From positions 2,356,001 through 2,420,000 of the forward strand of contig CBDCBG010000006.1 of NCBI GenBank assembly GCA_965214325.1: 64,000 nt of DNA, given 5' to 3'. A program made the translations under genes and the position numbers. Of this stretch, positions 9,142 through 18,691 are shown piece by piece; positions within the stretch are counted from its first letter, which is position 1, and every line of letters starts with the position of its first letter. Under the pieces are notes generated by a model. The model was not told the DNA's origin. It did no database searches and saw only the letters and a list, made by a program, of their open reading frames with translations. This stretch comes from JAJEFO01 sp965214325. GTDB taxonomy: Bacteria > Pseudomonadota > Alphaproteobacteria > Rhodobacterales > Rhodobacteraceae.

Positions 9142-10034
9142 TTCGCGATGGTCTTTCCAATGCGCGCCTCCACAAGCTTCATGACAGCGGAGAAGTCGTC
9201 GTCTGCCCAGCCCATGTCGACGGTGTCCTCGCAGGTCTGCACGATGGCACTTAGGCTCGGGTATTTCGCTTCTGCATCGCTGATCATGTCACGCGCCAGC
9301 CGGACATCCTTCAAAAGGAACTTGAGCATGAAGAGTGCCGAGAACTCGCCGTCACGCATGCGCGGTACGCGGTTCTCAAAATACCGCGAATGGGCGAAGC
9401 CGGTGCCTTGGGTCACGATCTCGTAAAACGTTTCGACATCAACTCCTGTCTCAAGGCAAAGCCCCATTGCCTCGGCCACTGCAACGGCATGGCCTGCAAC
9501 GAGCGTCTGGTGGATCAGCTTCATGTGGTTGCCGGCACCTGGCGGCCCGCAGTGGCGGATGAGCTGGCCGCATCGTGCCAGCACGGGCCGTGCGCGCTCG
9601 AATGCCTCCGCTTCGCCGCCGACAACAAAGCTGATCGTTCCTTCGGTCGCCTGCTTGACTGATCCAAGCATTGAGGCGTCGAGATGACTCGCCCCCTTTG
9701 CTTTCAGCGCGGCATGGACCTTTTGAGTGACGTCCGGGCCTACGGTGGAGCATTCTACGGTGATCGACCCCGGCCGGATCGCAGAAGCGACCCCGCCGTC
9801 TTCAAGGTAAACCTGCCGGATGGAAGCGTTGTTCGGAACGCAGGAGAACAGCACATCCGACGCCTCCGCAATATCGGCAACGGCGCTGCATGCATTGGCA
9901 CCGGTCTCGCCCGCCACCCGGGCCGAGACTTCTGGGCTGACATCAAAGACCAGCGTGTTTCCCGGATAGGCCTTCGCCAGCCGCGCAATCATTGGCGCGC
10001 CCATGGCTCCGGCCCCGATATATCCCACCTTCAT
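9138..10034 (-). CDS. 3-hydroxyisobutyrate dehydrogenase family oxidoreductase (LtnD-like)
   Basis: 298-aa NAD-binding oxidoreductase that probably oxidises a tetronate such as threonate or erythronate to its 2-oxo form, the step before isomerase or kinase in Otn pathways. Rossmann motif GYIGAGAMGAPM at residues 4-15; substrate motif STVGPDVTQK (96-105); catalytic Lys172 in GAGNHMK. The asparagine usual four residues after the lysine is glutamine here (Q176), which may shift specificity. It overlaps the next gene in ATGA fashion. No OtnI or OtnR isomerase is recognisable nearby. Confidence 0.82.
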   Translation of the reverse strand: MKVGYIGAGAMGAPMIARLAKAYPGNTLVFDVSPEVSARVAGETGANACSAVADIAEASDVLFSCVPNNASIRQVYLEDGGVASAIRPGSITVECSTVGPDVTQKVHAALKAKGASHLDASMLGSVKQATEGTISFVVGGEAEAFERARPVLARCGQLIRHCGPPGAGNHMKLIHQTLVAGHAVAVAEAMGLCLETGVDVETFYEIVTQGTGFAHSRYFENRVPRMRDGEFSALFMLKFLLKDVRLARDMISDAEAKYPSLSAIVQTCEDTVDMGWADDDFSAVMKLVEARIGKTIAK

Positions 10035-10047
10035 TGGTCTCTTCCCT

Positions 10048-11064
10048 TCACAGCCTCACCCAAGCTCCGGCTTCCGCCGACGCATAGATCGCGTATTCCG
10101 CTTCGATCACCGGCAGGTAGTTTCCGGCAATGTTCTCAAATTTGCCGCGGCCCAGGACGGCCTGGACAACATGGTCCTGCAAATGATGGACACAGTCGCC
10201 GCCAAAGCCTTCGTGAGTGCAGGGCGGCAGGACTTCGCGCAATGCCAGGCTGCCAAAGCGACGAAGATGGACCGATCCGTCGCCTCTCAGCTCGATCGTG
10301 CCCGCCGAACCCTCGATCAGCGCCTCGCCCATGGTGCAGCGCTTGTTCTCGGCAGCATGGTCCAACAGGCGATTCCCGTCGAACATCGCGCGCCGGCCGC
10401 CGGCGTAGGAGAAGAGGACATAGCCCGCATCCTCGCCTGCAATCGCCGGGTTCAATCTTCGCAAATCGGCAAAGATCGCCTGAGGCTCGCCCATCAGGAA
10501 CCGGAACGTGTCGATCCAGTGAGCGGCGGTCTCGCGAACCAAGAACCGCGGCATCTTCTGGAAATAGGGTTGTCGATCAAGGTAGGCGCGCGGGCCCTGG
10601 CCGTCGCCGGGCCGCAGGCGGAATGTCAGTTGCAGAATGTCCCCAATGGCACCCTGATCGATTTCGGCCTTGATTGCACGATACCAAGGCTGAAAGCGGA
10701 AGTTCTCGTGGACGACGACGGGAATGCCTGCGGATTCGGACAGATGCACGGCTTCGCGAGCTTCATCGAGGTCCAGGCAAAAGGGCTTCTGGCAAATGAT
10801 CGCCTTCGGGGCGGCCTCAACCGACTTCCTGATATATTCCAGATGGGTGACTGGCGGTGTGATGATATCGACAATGTCCGGCGTTGCCTCTTCCAGCATC
10901 GCGCCGAGATCGTCAAATGCGGCAAGCCCGGTTGCCTGCGCCTTCGTGATGTCGCGGTTGACCGAGGCGACCGGTTCCGCCCCTTCAAGCCGGGCCCATG
11001 AATCGTAGTGAAAGCGACTGAAATAGCCTGCTCCGACGCAACCGACTTTCAGAGGTTGCGTCAT
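10048..11064 (-). CDS. Gfo/Idh/MocA family oxidoreductase
   Basis: NAD(P)-dependent sugar oxidoreductase, 338 aa from the chosen start. N-terminal Rossmann motif GCVGAGYFSRFHYDSW; the usual EKP motif appears as QKPF, a tolerated variant; C-terminal alpha/beta domain follows. The start at 11062-11064 was chosen over an upstream in-frame codon because it forms an ATGA overlap with the stop of the lactonase gene. A plausible role is oxidation of an aldose or inositol-like sugar to a lactone for the neighbouring lactonase; the substrate is unknown. Confidence 0.8.
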   Translation of the reverse strand: MTQPLKVGCVGAGYFSRFHYDSWARLEGAEPVASVNRDITKAQATGLAAFDDLGAMLEEATPDIVDIITPPVTHLEYIRKSVEAAPKAIICQKPFCLDLDEAREAVHLSESAGIPVVVHENFRFQPWYRAIKAEIDQGAIGDILQLTFRLRPGDGQGPRAYLDRQPYFQKMPRFLVRETAAHWIDTFRFLMGEPQAIFADLRRLNPAIAGEDAGYVLFSYAGGRRAMFDGNRLLDHAAENKRCTMGEALIEGSAGTIELRGDGSVHLRRFGSLALREVLPPCTHEGFGGDCVHHLQDHVVQAVLGRGKFENIAGNYLPVIEAEYAIYASAEAGAWVRL

Positions 11065-12044
11065 GCGGAAGCCTCTTGCGAAGATGTGGTCCAATTCCAG
11101 TGAAATGGCTTCAATCCCGCAATGGGTGATTGGAATGTCACTATGTCTTCGCCCAAAAGGCAGCCAAGATAGACGGTCCTAAGGTCCGCCCCGCCAAACG
11201 CTGCGCTGGAGACATTCTTGAGCCGGCGGCCGAATGTTCGGTCCAGGTGAGGCCGGCCCATTTCGCCTGCAAGATAGGCTCTTTCGACCATATCAAGATC
11301 GTCTGGCATGACGTCCTCAAGCAGAATTTCCTGGCGACCGACGGCGTCGACCCGGATCACCCTGTTGCTGACAATCGACGTGATCCATATGCCGCCCTCG
11401 GCGTCAAATGTCAGCCCGTCAGGAAAGGTGCCTGGGCCAAATTCGGCGACCGTGGTCCTGTTCGACAGATTCCCGTCTCCATCGACGTCAAAGCGCGTCA
11501 ATCGCCGGGCGAAGGTTTCGTTGACGTAGAGCCGCCCCGTCACGGGATGGATCTGGCATTCGTTGGCATAGCCAAAGCCCTCCGCAGCGATCCGCGCTCC
11601 GGCATTGTCCACCAGCACAACGAACCCGTCGTCGCAATCGCGTCGGTAGCCAAGATTGCGCGGCTGTCGCCGCGTGCTGACCGTTACCCAGACGCGCCTC
11701 CGCCCGTCAATGTGGACGTAGTTGGTGGGTGGCAGCGGTGCATGTTCAACCTCAAGAAGCACGGGAGAGAGCGTGCCGTCGGGGGCCAGCCGATAGACAC
11801 CGCCGTCAGAGTCGCCCAGATGTGCCATCAGCCAGCCACCGTCCGGCAATATCGCGATCCCGTTGGGCCTGGGCTTGAAATTCCCGCTGGCCAAGACGGT
11901 CCGCTGCCTCCCGTCCGGCGCAATCAAGGTTACGCCGCCCCGCCAGTCAGCAACATGCAGCACCTCGTCCGCGGTGCAAAGCACGCACTCCGGGCGGGCC
12001 AGTTCAGCGCCAACAGATATCAGCTGATCAAGCGCGATCATCAC
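11061..12044 (-). CDS. SMP-30/gluconolactonase family lactonase
   Basis: 327-aa six-bladed propeller hydrolase that opens sugar lactones. The three metal ligands of SMP-30 can be placed: Glu in LARPECVLC, Asn in GYANECQIHP and Asp in FPDGLTFD. First gene of the reverse-strand operon; it follows a 200-base gap with a palindromic operator candidate. Its neighbours suggest that it hydrolyses the lactone made by the Gfo/Idh/MocA enzyme. Confidence 0.83.
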   Translation of the reverse strand: MMIALDQLISVGAELARPECVLCTADEVLHVADWRGGVTLIAPDGRQRTVLASGNFKPRPNGIAILPDGGWLMAHLGDSDGGVYRLAPDGTLSPVLLEVEHAPLPPTNYVHIDGRRRVWVTVSTRRQPRNLGYRRDCDDGFVVLVDNAGARIAAEGFGYANECQIHPVTGRLYVNETFARRLTRFDVDGDGNLSNRTTVAEFGPGTFPDGLTFDAEGGIWITSIVSNRVIRVDAVGRQEILLEDVMPDDLDMVERAYLAGEMGRPHLDRTFGRRLKNVSSAAFGGADLRTVYLGCLLGEDIVTFQSPIAGLKPFHWNWTTSSQEASA

Positions 12045-12119
12045 TGTTCCAGTTCAAGACTACACCCATACCCTGCGTCGCGTCACGCTCAGTAGCAAGC
12101 CAGAACCCATAATTCATAG

Positions 12120-12134
12120 TTTAGCCTTGCTAAA
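12120..12134. promoter_or_regulatory. Palindromic operator candidate upstream of the catabolic operon
   Basis: TTTAGCCTTGCTAAA is a perfect 6-3-6 palindrome 75 bases upstream of the lactonase start, in the gap between the operon and the LysR gene. The same gap has two GAATTC hexamers 12 bases apart near 12168-12191. A 15-bp dyad in this place is typical of LysR-type binding, but binding is inferred. Confidence 0.4.
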
Positions 12135-12244
12135 TGAATCGTAAGAGCATTGACACAGGAAGTTGCTGAATTCTTGGAATGGAGAGAATTCTGCCGCTTT
12201 AGATTAGATGTTCTTATGAATTTGATTGGCGCGTCAGAACGGGC

Positions 12245-13228
12245 TCAACGGGAATGGGCCTTGGTCGCACCTGCGCCAAGCGATTCCAGGAGCCGAGATT
12301 TTTCCAGCTCATGAGCGGTCGCTTTCTTGCCGATCCAATCGCCGAAGACAATGACGACCCGGCGATTCAGGTGTCGGGGCGGGCAAGTCAGCCAATAGGT
12401 CGGAAATGTCAGGCTTCCGAGTTCCGGCGCCAGCGGGACCAATGCACCGCTGCGAAGTTCGTTCAAGGCAAGCGTCGCTGTCTCCAATGCGACGCCTGCA
12501 CCATCGCACGCGGCTTGAAGAGACATCGATGATCGGTCGAACTTCAGTCCGTGCGAGGTGCCGACATTGTCGAAACTGTTCTCGGTGGTCCACTCGCTCC
12601 ACGATATCGCAGCCTTTACTGTGTGAATGAGACGGGTCCTTTCGAGCGAAGCCTGGACGCCGGATTCGCGGGCCGCTGCCGCGATCTTCGGAGCGCAAAG
12701 CGGTAGGACACGTTCCTCAACCAGCGCCTTGGCGTGCAGGCCAATTGGTGCGCGCATGCCATAACGGATCTCAAGATCGACATTCTCTTTCTCGAAATCG
12801 GTCAGTTCAGAGGTGGCGTCGACATGCAAATCGATGGCCGGGTTTTCTGCAATGAAGTCCGTGACCAATGGTGCCAACCAGCGTACCCCGAAACTGGCGG
12901 CCACCCGGATGCGCAGGCTGCGATGTTCTCGTTTCTGGGCAACGCGTGTTTGCGCATTGCGCAATAGCCCGAGGGCCTCGGCTGCCGATTGGTAGAGTCT
13001 CTCGCCCTGCTCGGTAAGGATCAGGCGCCTCTTTACTCTGCGAAACAGCAAGACGCCCATTTGTTCCTCGAGCGCCTTTATCTGCTGGCTGACTGCCGAC
13101 GGCGAAACCGAAAGCTCGGACGCTGCGAGGTTGACACGGTTGCGCCTCGCGACGGCCTCGAAATACATGATGGCGTTCAAGTTCGGAGGGCGTGAGGTTG
13201 GCCGGTTGCGGGTCATTCCCGAAGGCAA
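12245..13228 (-). CDS. LysR family transcriptional regulator (GcvA-like)
   Basis: 327 aa. Winged helix-turn-helix at about residues 18-77 (LNAIMYFEAVARR, ELSVSPSAVSQQIKALEEQ, LFRRVKRRLILTEQG), then an effector-binding domain beginning RIRVAASFGVRWL. It sits between the catabolic operon and the divergent TRAP transporter genes, so it is the likely substrate-responsive regulator of both. The start at 13228 is uncertain; ATG four codons later (MTRNRP) is equally possible. The 133-base region to dctP is the probable shared control region. Confidence 0.88.
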   Translation of the reverse strand: MPSGMTRNRPTSRPPNLNAIMYFEAVARRNRVNLAASELSVSPSAVSQQIKALEEQMGVLLFRRVKRRLILTEQGERLYQSAAEALGLLRNAQTRVAQKREHRSLRIRVAASFGVRWLAPLVTDFIAENPAIDLHVDATSELTDFEKENVDLEIRYGMRAPIGLHAKALVEERVLPLCAPKIAAAARESGVQASLERTRLIHTVKAAISWSEWTTENSFDNVGTSHGLKFDRSSMSLQAACDGAGVALETATLALNELRSGALVPLAPELGSLTFPTYWLTCPPRHLNRRVVIVFGDWIGKKATAHELEKSRLLESLGAGATKAHSR

Positions 13229-13361
13229 CCACAGGTTTCGCTACTTGTAAAGCATAACTTCACAATTGGTTAAGATTATCGATTTGCATGCGCCAAACTC
13301 CGTCAATAAATAAAGAATTGCTTCATCATCACGCAGACGCATGCAAGGGAGAAATGATCCG

Positions 13362-14342
13362 ATGAAATTCAAACCTATCAGTCTGGCTTTGGCCGCCGCG
13401 GTCGCATTCGCGGCGCCGCTTCAGGCCGAAGAGCTCGTGATTGGCACCAACGGCAAGCCAGGCAACCCCCGGGTGACCGGCGCTGAAATGTTCGGCGCTC
13501 TGCTGGAACAGGCTAGCCGCGGCAAGTACACTGTCAAAGTCGCGCATTCGGCAACGCTTGGCGACGACAGGCAGATGCTGAAGTCTGTGCGTCTGGGCAC
13601 GATGCACATGACCGTCAACTCCGACGGCCCGGTTGCCGAGATCGTCCCTGATCTCAACGCCTTCGGTCTTCCTTATCTCTTTTCGTCGTTGCCGGCGGCC
13701 TGGGAAGTCCTGGATGGCCCGATCGGCGACGGAATTGCGGCACAGCTGAACGAAAAGGGCTATGTCGTAATGGCTTGGTGGGACAATGGCATCCGCAAGA
13801 TCACTCATACTTCGAAGGCGATCGCGCATCCTGATGACATCAAGGGCATGAAGATCCGCACTCCCCAGAGCCAAGTGACCATCGATGCGTTTACCGCGCT
13901 TGGCGCGAACCCGGCCCCGCTAGCGTTCTCGGAACTGCCTGCTGCACTTCAGTCGGGTGTGTTCGAGGGGCAAGAAAACCCGCTGGCAAACATCTATTCG
14001 TCGAAGTTGCACGAGCTGACGCCATATATCGCCAGGTCGAACCACAAGTATGAAATGGCACCGATCCTGGCCTCCAAGCGGTGGTGGGATACGCTGTCGG
14101 CTGAAGATCAGGCAATGATCCAGACGGCAATGGATGCGGCTACGTGGTATAACCGTGGCGTGTTCTTGATAGCTGACAGCGAACTGGAACAGAAGCTGAT
14201 TGACGAGGGCGCAATGTTCAACGACGTCGATACAGCGGCATTCCAGGCGGCGACTGCTGGCGTTTACGACAAATGGACGGGCGAAATCGGCGACATCGTT
14301 CCGAACATTCAGAAAGCGGCGGCAGCTGCCGCAGCACGCTGA
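13362..14342 (+). CDS. TRAP transporter solute-binding protein (DctP family)
   Basis: Periplasmic receptor, 326 aa, with a Sec signal peptide (MKFKPISLALAAAVAFA, cleavage after LQA near residue 22). Contains ATLGDDRQMLKSVRLGTM and the conserved GMKIRTPQSQ segment with the arginine that usually binds the substrate carboxylate. The start at 13362 was preferred to an in-frame ATG at 13341 because AAGGGAGAA at 13345-13353 is a good ribosome site. First gene of a DctPQM set facing away from the LysR gene; it likely binds the acid sugar used by the reverse-strand operon. Confidence 0.9.
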   Translation: MKFKPISLALAAAVAFAAPLQAEELVIGTNGKPGNPRVTGAEMFGALLEQASRGKYTVKVAHSATLGDDRQMLKSVRLGTMHMTVNSDGPVAEIVPDLNAFGLPYLFSSLPAAWEVLDGPIGDGIAAQLNEKGYVVMAWWDNGIRKITHTSKAIAHPDDIKGMKIRTPQSQVTIDAFTALGANPAPLAFSELPAALQSGVFEGQENPLANIYSSKLHELTPYIARSNHKYEMAPILASKRWWDTLSAEDQAMIQTAMDAATWYNRGVFLIADSELEQKLIDEGAMFNDVDTAAFQAATAGVYDKWTGEIGDIVPNIQKAAAAAAAR

Positions 14343-14352
14343 TCCTCCCGCC

Positions 14353-14937
14353 ATGATGTTGCGGCAGATCATCGTGGCAAATGAAGCGACAGGGCTCCTG
14401 GGCCCTGTCGTAAATGCAGTTGACACGGCTGTCCGGGCAACTTGCGCCGCTGTCCTTTGGTTCACGTTCTTGACAATGTTGCTGCCAACATTCGCAAACG
14501 CCGTCCTGCGATATACCACAGACGCGAGTCTTAACTGGTCGGTCGAAGTGGTACAGTTGACATTTCCATGGTTCATCATGGCGGGCGCGGTTTTGGCCGC
14601 TCAGCACAGTCGGCACATCGGTGTCGAATTGCTGGTCAATCTCCTTGCGGAACGTCCGGCGCACTGGTTGGCGCTGATGGTTCAAGTGTTCATTCTAGTT
14701 GCCTGCCTGGCGGTAATTTACGTCTACCTCGGGTTCGGAAAGTTCGACGGCGGCATGGAGTTCGCTGCCGGCGACGTCCAGTTCACCTCGCTCGGGGTGC
14801 CGCAGAGCTGGAGCTATCTTGCGCTGCTGTTTGGCTATGCGCTCCTAGGGCTGACTGCGCTGGCGACGGCCTATCGTCTGGCGAGCGGCGAGCGCATCCG
14901 GTCGGATGACGAACCTGAACTCAGCCAGGTAGAGTAG
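14353..14937 (+). CDS. TRAP transporter small permease (DctQ family)
   Basis: 194-aa inner-membrane subunit with four predicted membrane segments (near AVLWFTFLTMLLPTFA, FPWFIMAGAVLAA, LMVQVFILVACLAVIYVYL and YLALLFGYALLGLTAL) and the family pattern WSVEVVQLTFPWF. It starts ten bases after dctP. The longer frame reaching back to 14200 lies inside dctP in another frame and was discarded. Confidence 0.88.
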   Translation: MMLRQIIVANEATGLLGPVVNAVDTAVRATCAAVLWFTFLTMLLPTFANAVLRYTTDASLNWSVEVVQLTFPWFIMAGAVLAAQHSRHIGVELLVNLLAERPAHWLALMVQVFILVACLAVIYVYLGFGKFDGGMEFAAGDVQFTSLGVPQSWSYLALLFGYALLGLTALATAYRLASGERIRSDDEPELSQVE

Positions 14938-14948
14938 GTGCGGGATAC

Positions 14949-16388
14949 ATGTCGAGCACGGCCGGACTAGTCTTCATTGCGCTTTTGCTACTTGCCACGC
15001 CTGTTGCCCATGCGTTGTTGATCGCAAGTGGCGTTGCGATGATTTCAGACGAGCCGCTGTTTCTTTTTGAAGCGATCCTGAACCTGTATCAGCCTACATC
15101 CAGCTTCCCGATGCTGGCGATCCCGTTCTTCATCTTGGCCGGAGATCTAATGATGTCGGGCCGATTCGGTGAATACCTGGTGACGTTTTCGAAGATGCTT
15201 GTCGGCGCGATGAAAGGCGGCCTTGCGCAGGTGTCGGTTGTCGGATCGCTGTTTTTCGGCGGCGTGTCAGGATCAGCCGTGGCCGACGCTTCGGCGCTTG
15301 GAAACGCGTTGATCCCGGTTCAGAAGAAACAGGGTTATCCGGAAGGATTTTCTGCTGCCGTCAATGCCTCGTCGTCAACCATTTCCGTGCTGATCCCACC
15401 TTCTATCCCGCTCATCCTCTACGGTCTGGTAACAGAGACGTCGATCCCCAAGCTCTTCCTCGCAGGGATCGTGCCTGGCATCATGCTAACGGTTCTGATC
15501 TTCGTGATTTGCTACGCCATTGCGCGCATTCGCGACCTGCCGAGCTCTCCGGTGGAGGAAAGAAACCGCATTGGCCCTGCGGCGTTTTTCGACCGAAGGG
15601 ATGCCGTCATCATTGTGACCGCCACGGCCGGACTCTTCGCTGTCTGGCTGGCCGGATGGTTGGCGGGATGGGCAGTGCTGGTCTTGGGCATCGCCATAGC
15701 GCTGGTCCATACAAGTTTCATTTCGCGGCGTTTTTCGTTCCGCAAGGTCCCAGCGGACCTATACAAGGCGATCCCGGCTTTGATGATGCCGCTCTTCGTG
15801 ATTTTCCTGGCGCGCGGCGGAATTGTGACTCCGACCGAAATCAGCGTCTTTGCGGTCGTCTACGCACTGATCGTGGGCGCATTCATCTACCGCGATCTGA
15901 CGTTCGACGTCTTCCTGCGTTGCGTACTGACCACTGGCATGATGACCGGGGTAATCATGCTCGTGATCATGGGCTCTTCGGTGCTGCAGTGGATCCTCTC
16001 ATTTGAATCGGTGCCCGAGAATCTGGCAGCGTGGATGCTCGAGACACTGAAGGAACCATGGGCAATCATTGTCGGGATGAACCTCCTGATGATTGTGATC
16101 GGCACGTTTCTTGATTTGCCCGCTGCCGTGCTTCTTCTCGCACCTATCTTCATCGGCGTGGCTCCCAGCATCGGCGTCGATGCGATTCAGCTTGGCGTCA
16201 TGATGGTCGTCAATCTTGCGATCGGGCTGTATACGCCTCCAGTCGGAACGACGTTATTCGTTTCGGTGGCCATCGAGAGGGTGCGGATGGGCAAGGTTGT
16301 CCGCCATCTGCTCCCGTTCTATCTGGCCGCTCTCCTTGTTCTTGCACTTGTCAGTTTCGTTCCAGGGCTAACAGCGCTTTTTCTTTGA
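14949..16388 (+). CDS. TRAP transporter large permease (DctM family)
   Basis: 479-aa sodium-coupled permease subunit with about twelve membrane segments. Family motifs include PMLAIPFFILAGDLM, SLFFGGVSGSAVADASALG and LIPPSIPLILYGLVTE, and the C-terminal GLYTPPVGTTLFVS. It starts 11 bases after the small permease stop and completes the uptake system. No terminator hairpin was seen after it. Confidence 0.92.
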   Translation: MSSTAGLVFIALLLLATPVAHALLIASGVAMISDEPLFLFEAILNLYQPTSSFPMLAIPFFILAGDLMMSGRFGEYLVTFSKMLVGAMKGGLAQVSVVGSLFFGGVSGSAVADASALGNALIPVQKKQGYPEGFSAAVNASSSTISVLIPPSIPLILYGLVTETSIPKLFLAGIVPGIMLTVLIFVICYAIARIRDLPSSPVEERNRIGPAAFFDRRDAVIIVTATAGLFAVWLAGWLAGWAVLVLGIAIALVHTSFISRRFSFRKVPADLYKAIPALMMPLFVIFLARGGIVTPTEISVFAVVYALIVGAFIYRDLTFDVFLRCVLTTGMMTGVIMLVIMGSSVLQWILSFESVPENLAAWMLETLKEPWAIIVGMNLLMIVIGTFLDLPAAVLLLAPIFIGVAPSIGVDAIQLGVMMVVNLAIGLYTPPVGTTLFVSVAIERVRMGKVVRHLLPFYLAALLVLALVSFVPGLTALFL

Positions 16389-16896
16389 CGTCGGTGCAGT
16401 AAGCGTTCGGTCGAGCGGTGACGAGCCGTCTTCGTAGTTTGCCTGACTTTCTTTCCTGACTGCCGCCGACACCTTGGGCGCTGCAGGCGCGAAGTCGAGA
16501 TTGTCCGTCGGGAATGCCAGCCGTCAAAGGCTGAACTGGAAGCGGACCTGCGGGTCGACGCGCCGTTCGAGGAAGCGGTTCAAGCGCTCTGCCAGCCGGT
16601 CAATGTCAGCTGCATCAACCGCCTGCGCCGACTTTCCTTGCCGGCAGCGCGGACTTCGGAACTTTCCTGCACAATCCCCCAATAGAAGGTGGTTCCTGGC
16701 TAGCAGGACGTGGGGAGTGATGGGTGTAGAATGAACCTGGTGGGATGTCAGGAAGTCGCAAGGGAAACGAGTGAAGAATACAGGTCAGGCGAACCGCCGA
16801 TCACCGTGTTGAAAAGGGCACCAGGATGTATGTTGATAGGCCGTTCTCGTTCTTGGGATGTGGGTCGCGCAGAGGTCCGGTTCTAGCAGAAAGCGC
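16389..16896. other. Gene-poor stretch with a coding remnant
   Basis: No intact gene. On the plus strand around 16460-16640 a frame reads RREVEIVRRECQPSKAELE and FEEAVQALCQPVN, which looks like the middle of a small regulatory or antitoxin-like protein, but it has no proper start and ends shortly after. Treated as a remnant. Confidence 0.4.
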
Positions 16897-17080
16897 CTCT
16901 AGGCGGAACTTCACACGGTCATTTTGCGTGCAACCCGTTGACATGAAACGGGAATCTGCGGTTCTGAGGCCCCGTAGATGGATTTCTGTTGCCATAACCC
17001 CCGCAGGCGTGGATTCCGGCGCATCCGGCGAGCGGTTCCGAGGGGATTGAACGGGGACGCAGTTTTTTTCGATTTTCCGC

Positions 17081-17110
17081 TTGACATCATGGGACGGGTC
17101 GGCATATGAT
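17081..17110 (+). promoter_or_regulatory. Sigma-70 promoter for the IS1634-type transposase
   Basis: TTGACA at 17081-17086, an 18-base spacer, and TATGAT at 17105-17110, about 22 bases before the likely start codon. Both boxes are close to consensus. Confidence 0.65.
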
Positions 17111-17132
17111 GCCCGGGAAGTTCCCATGACGG

Positions 17133-18691
17133 ATGCCCGCCATGGCCCTCAACATCGAATCCGTGCCCAACCAGGCCGGAAAGCCCGCAATCCTCCTCCG
17201 CCAGGCTTGGCGGGAGGGAAAGCGGGTCCGCAAGAGGACCGTCGCCAACCTCTCGAAGTTCCCGCCCGAGATCGTCGATGGCTTCCGGGCCGTGCTCAAG
17301 GGCGCCGTCGCCGTCAGCGACGTCGGCGACCTCATGCAGGTGGAGCGCTCCCTCCTGCACGGGCATGTCGCCGCCGTCCTCGGCACCGCGCGGGACCTCG
17401 GCCTCGAGCGCATGCTCCACCGGACCCGCAGCCGCGAGCGCCAGCTGGCGCTGGCCGCCGTCGTCTCGAGGGTGCTGTCGCCCGATTCCAAGCTCGCCAC
17501 CGCCCGGCGGCTGTCGCCCGAGACCGCGACGAGCAGCCTCGGCGCCCTGCTCGGGCTCGGCCCCGTCGCCGGCAACGAGGTGCTCGACATGCTCGACTGG
17601 CTGCTGAAGCGCCAGCCCTGGATCGAGAGGAGCCTGGCCAGCCGGCACCTGAAGGACGGAACGCTCATCCTGCATGACGTGAGCAGTTCGTACCTCGAGG
17701 GCACCTGCTGCCCGCTCGCGGCCTTCGGCCACAGCCGCGACGGGAAGAGGGGCAAGCGGCAGATCGTGTTCGGGATGCTCTGCGCCTCCGACGGCTGCCC
17801 GGTCGCGGTGGAGGTGTTCCCCGGAAACACCGCGGACCCGTCCACGGTGGCGAGCCAGGTGAACAGGATCCGAAAGCGCTTCGGCATCGACCGCATCGCC
17901 CTCGTGGGCGACAGGGGGATGCTGACCACGGCGCGGATCCGCGAGGACATCGAGCCGGCGGGGCTCGACTGGATCTCGGCGCTGAAGACGGGAGACATCC
18001 GCAAGCTCCTGAAGGAGGGCGCGGACGGCGCCCCGGCCCCGCTTGTGCCCGAGGCCCTGGTTCCCGACGCGGTGGCCGAGGTCACGGGCCCGGACTTCCC
18101 CGGCGAGCGGCTGATGGTCTGCATGAACCCCCGGCTGCGGCAGGAGCGGGCGCGCAAGCGTTCGGACCTGCTCCAGGCCACCGAGGAGGCGCTGGCGGCG
18201 ATCGCGAGGTCGGTGCGCTCGGGCCGGCTGAAGGGCCGGGAGGCCATCGACCGCCGGGTGGGCAGGGACGTCAACCGCCGGAAGGTCGGGAAGCACATGG
18301 AGGTCGACGTGACCGACAGGGGCGTCTCCTGGCGCCGGCGGAAGGACCGGATCGAGGCGGAGGCGCGGCTCGACGGCGTGTACGTCATCCGCACCAGCCT
18401 GGATTCCGCCTCCATGGGCGCGGCCGAAGCGGTTGATGCGTACAAGAGCCTCGCCGGCGTGGAGCGCGCGTTCCGGAACGACAGGAGCGACCTCCGGATC
18501 CGTCCGGTCTACGTGTACTCCCCCGACCACGTCCGCGCGCACGTGTTCCTTTGCATGCTGGCCCTGCACGTCGAATGGCACATGCGCCGGCGCCTCGCGC
18601 CGCTCCTGTTCGAGGACGACGACCGCGCGGACGCCCGGGAACGGCGGAACTCGCCGGTGGAGAAGGCCCGGCCGTCGGAATCCGCCCGGCG
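17133..18691 (+). pseudogene. IS1634-type transposase, 5' segment (interrupted gene)
   Basis: Encodes about 520 residues of a DDE transposase of the IS4/IS1634 superfamily: KDGTLILHDVSSSYLEG (first Asp), HSRDGKRGKRQIVFGMLC, ALVGDRGMLTTARIRED (second Asp), and YKSLAGVERAFRNDRSDL (Glu region). The frame is cut at 18691 by IS21. Joined to 21645-21864 it makes a single 592-residue protein with no stop, so the gene was intact when IS21 arrived. The start could also be MALNIESV, three codons later. Confidence 0.85.
18685..18691 (+). repeat. Target-site duplication of IS21, left copy
   Basis: CCCGGCG here is repeated at 21638-21644, directly outside the two IS21 ends. Seven bases is within the usual IS21 range. 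Confidence 0.85.
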
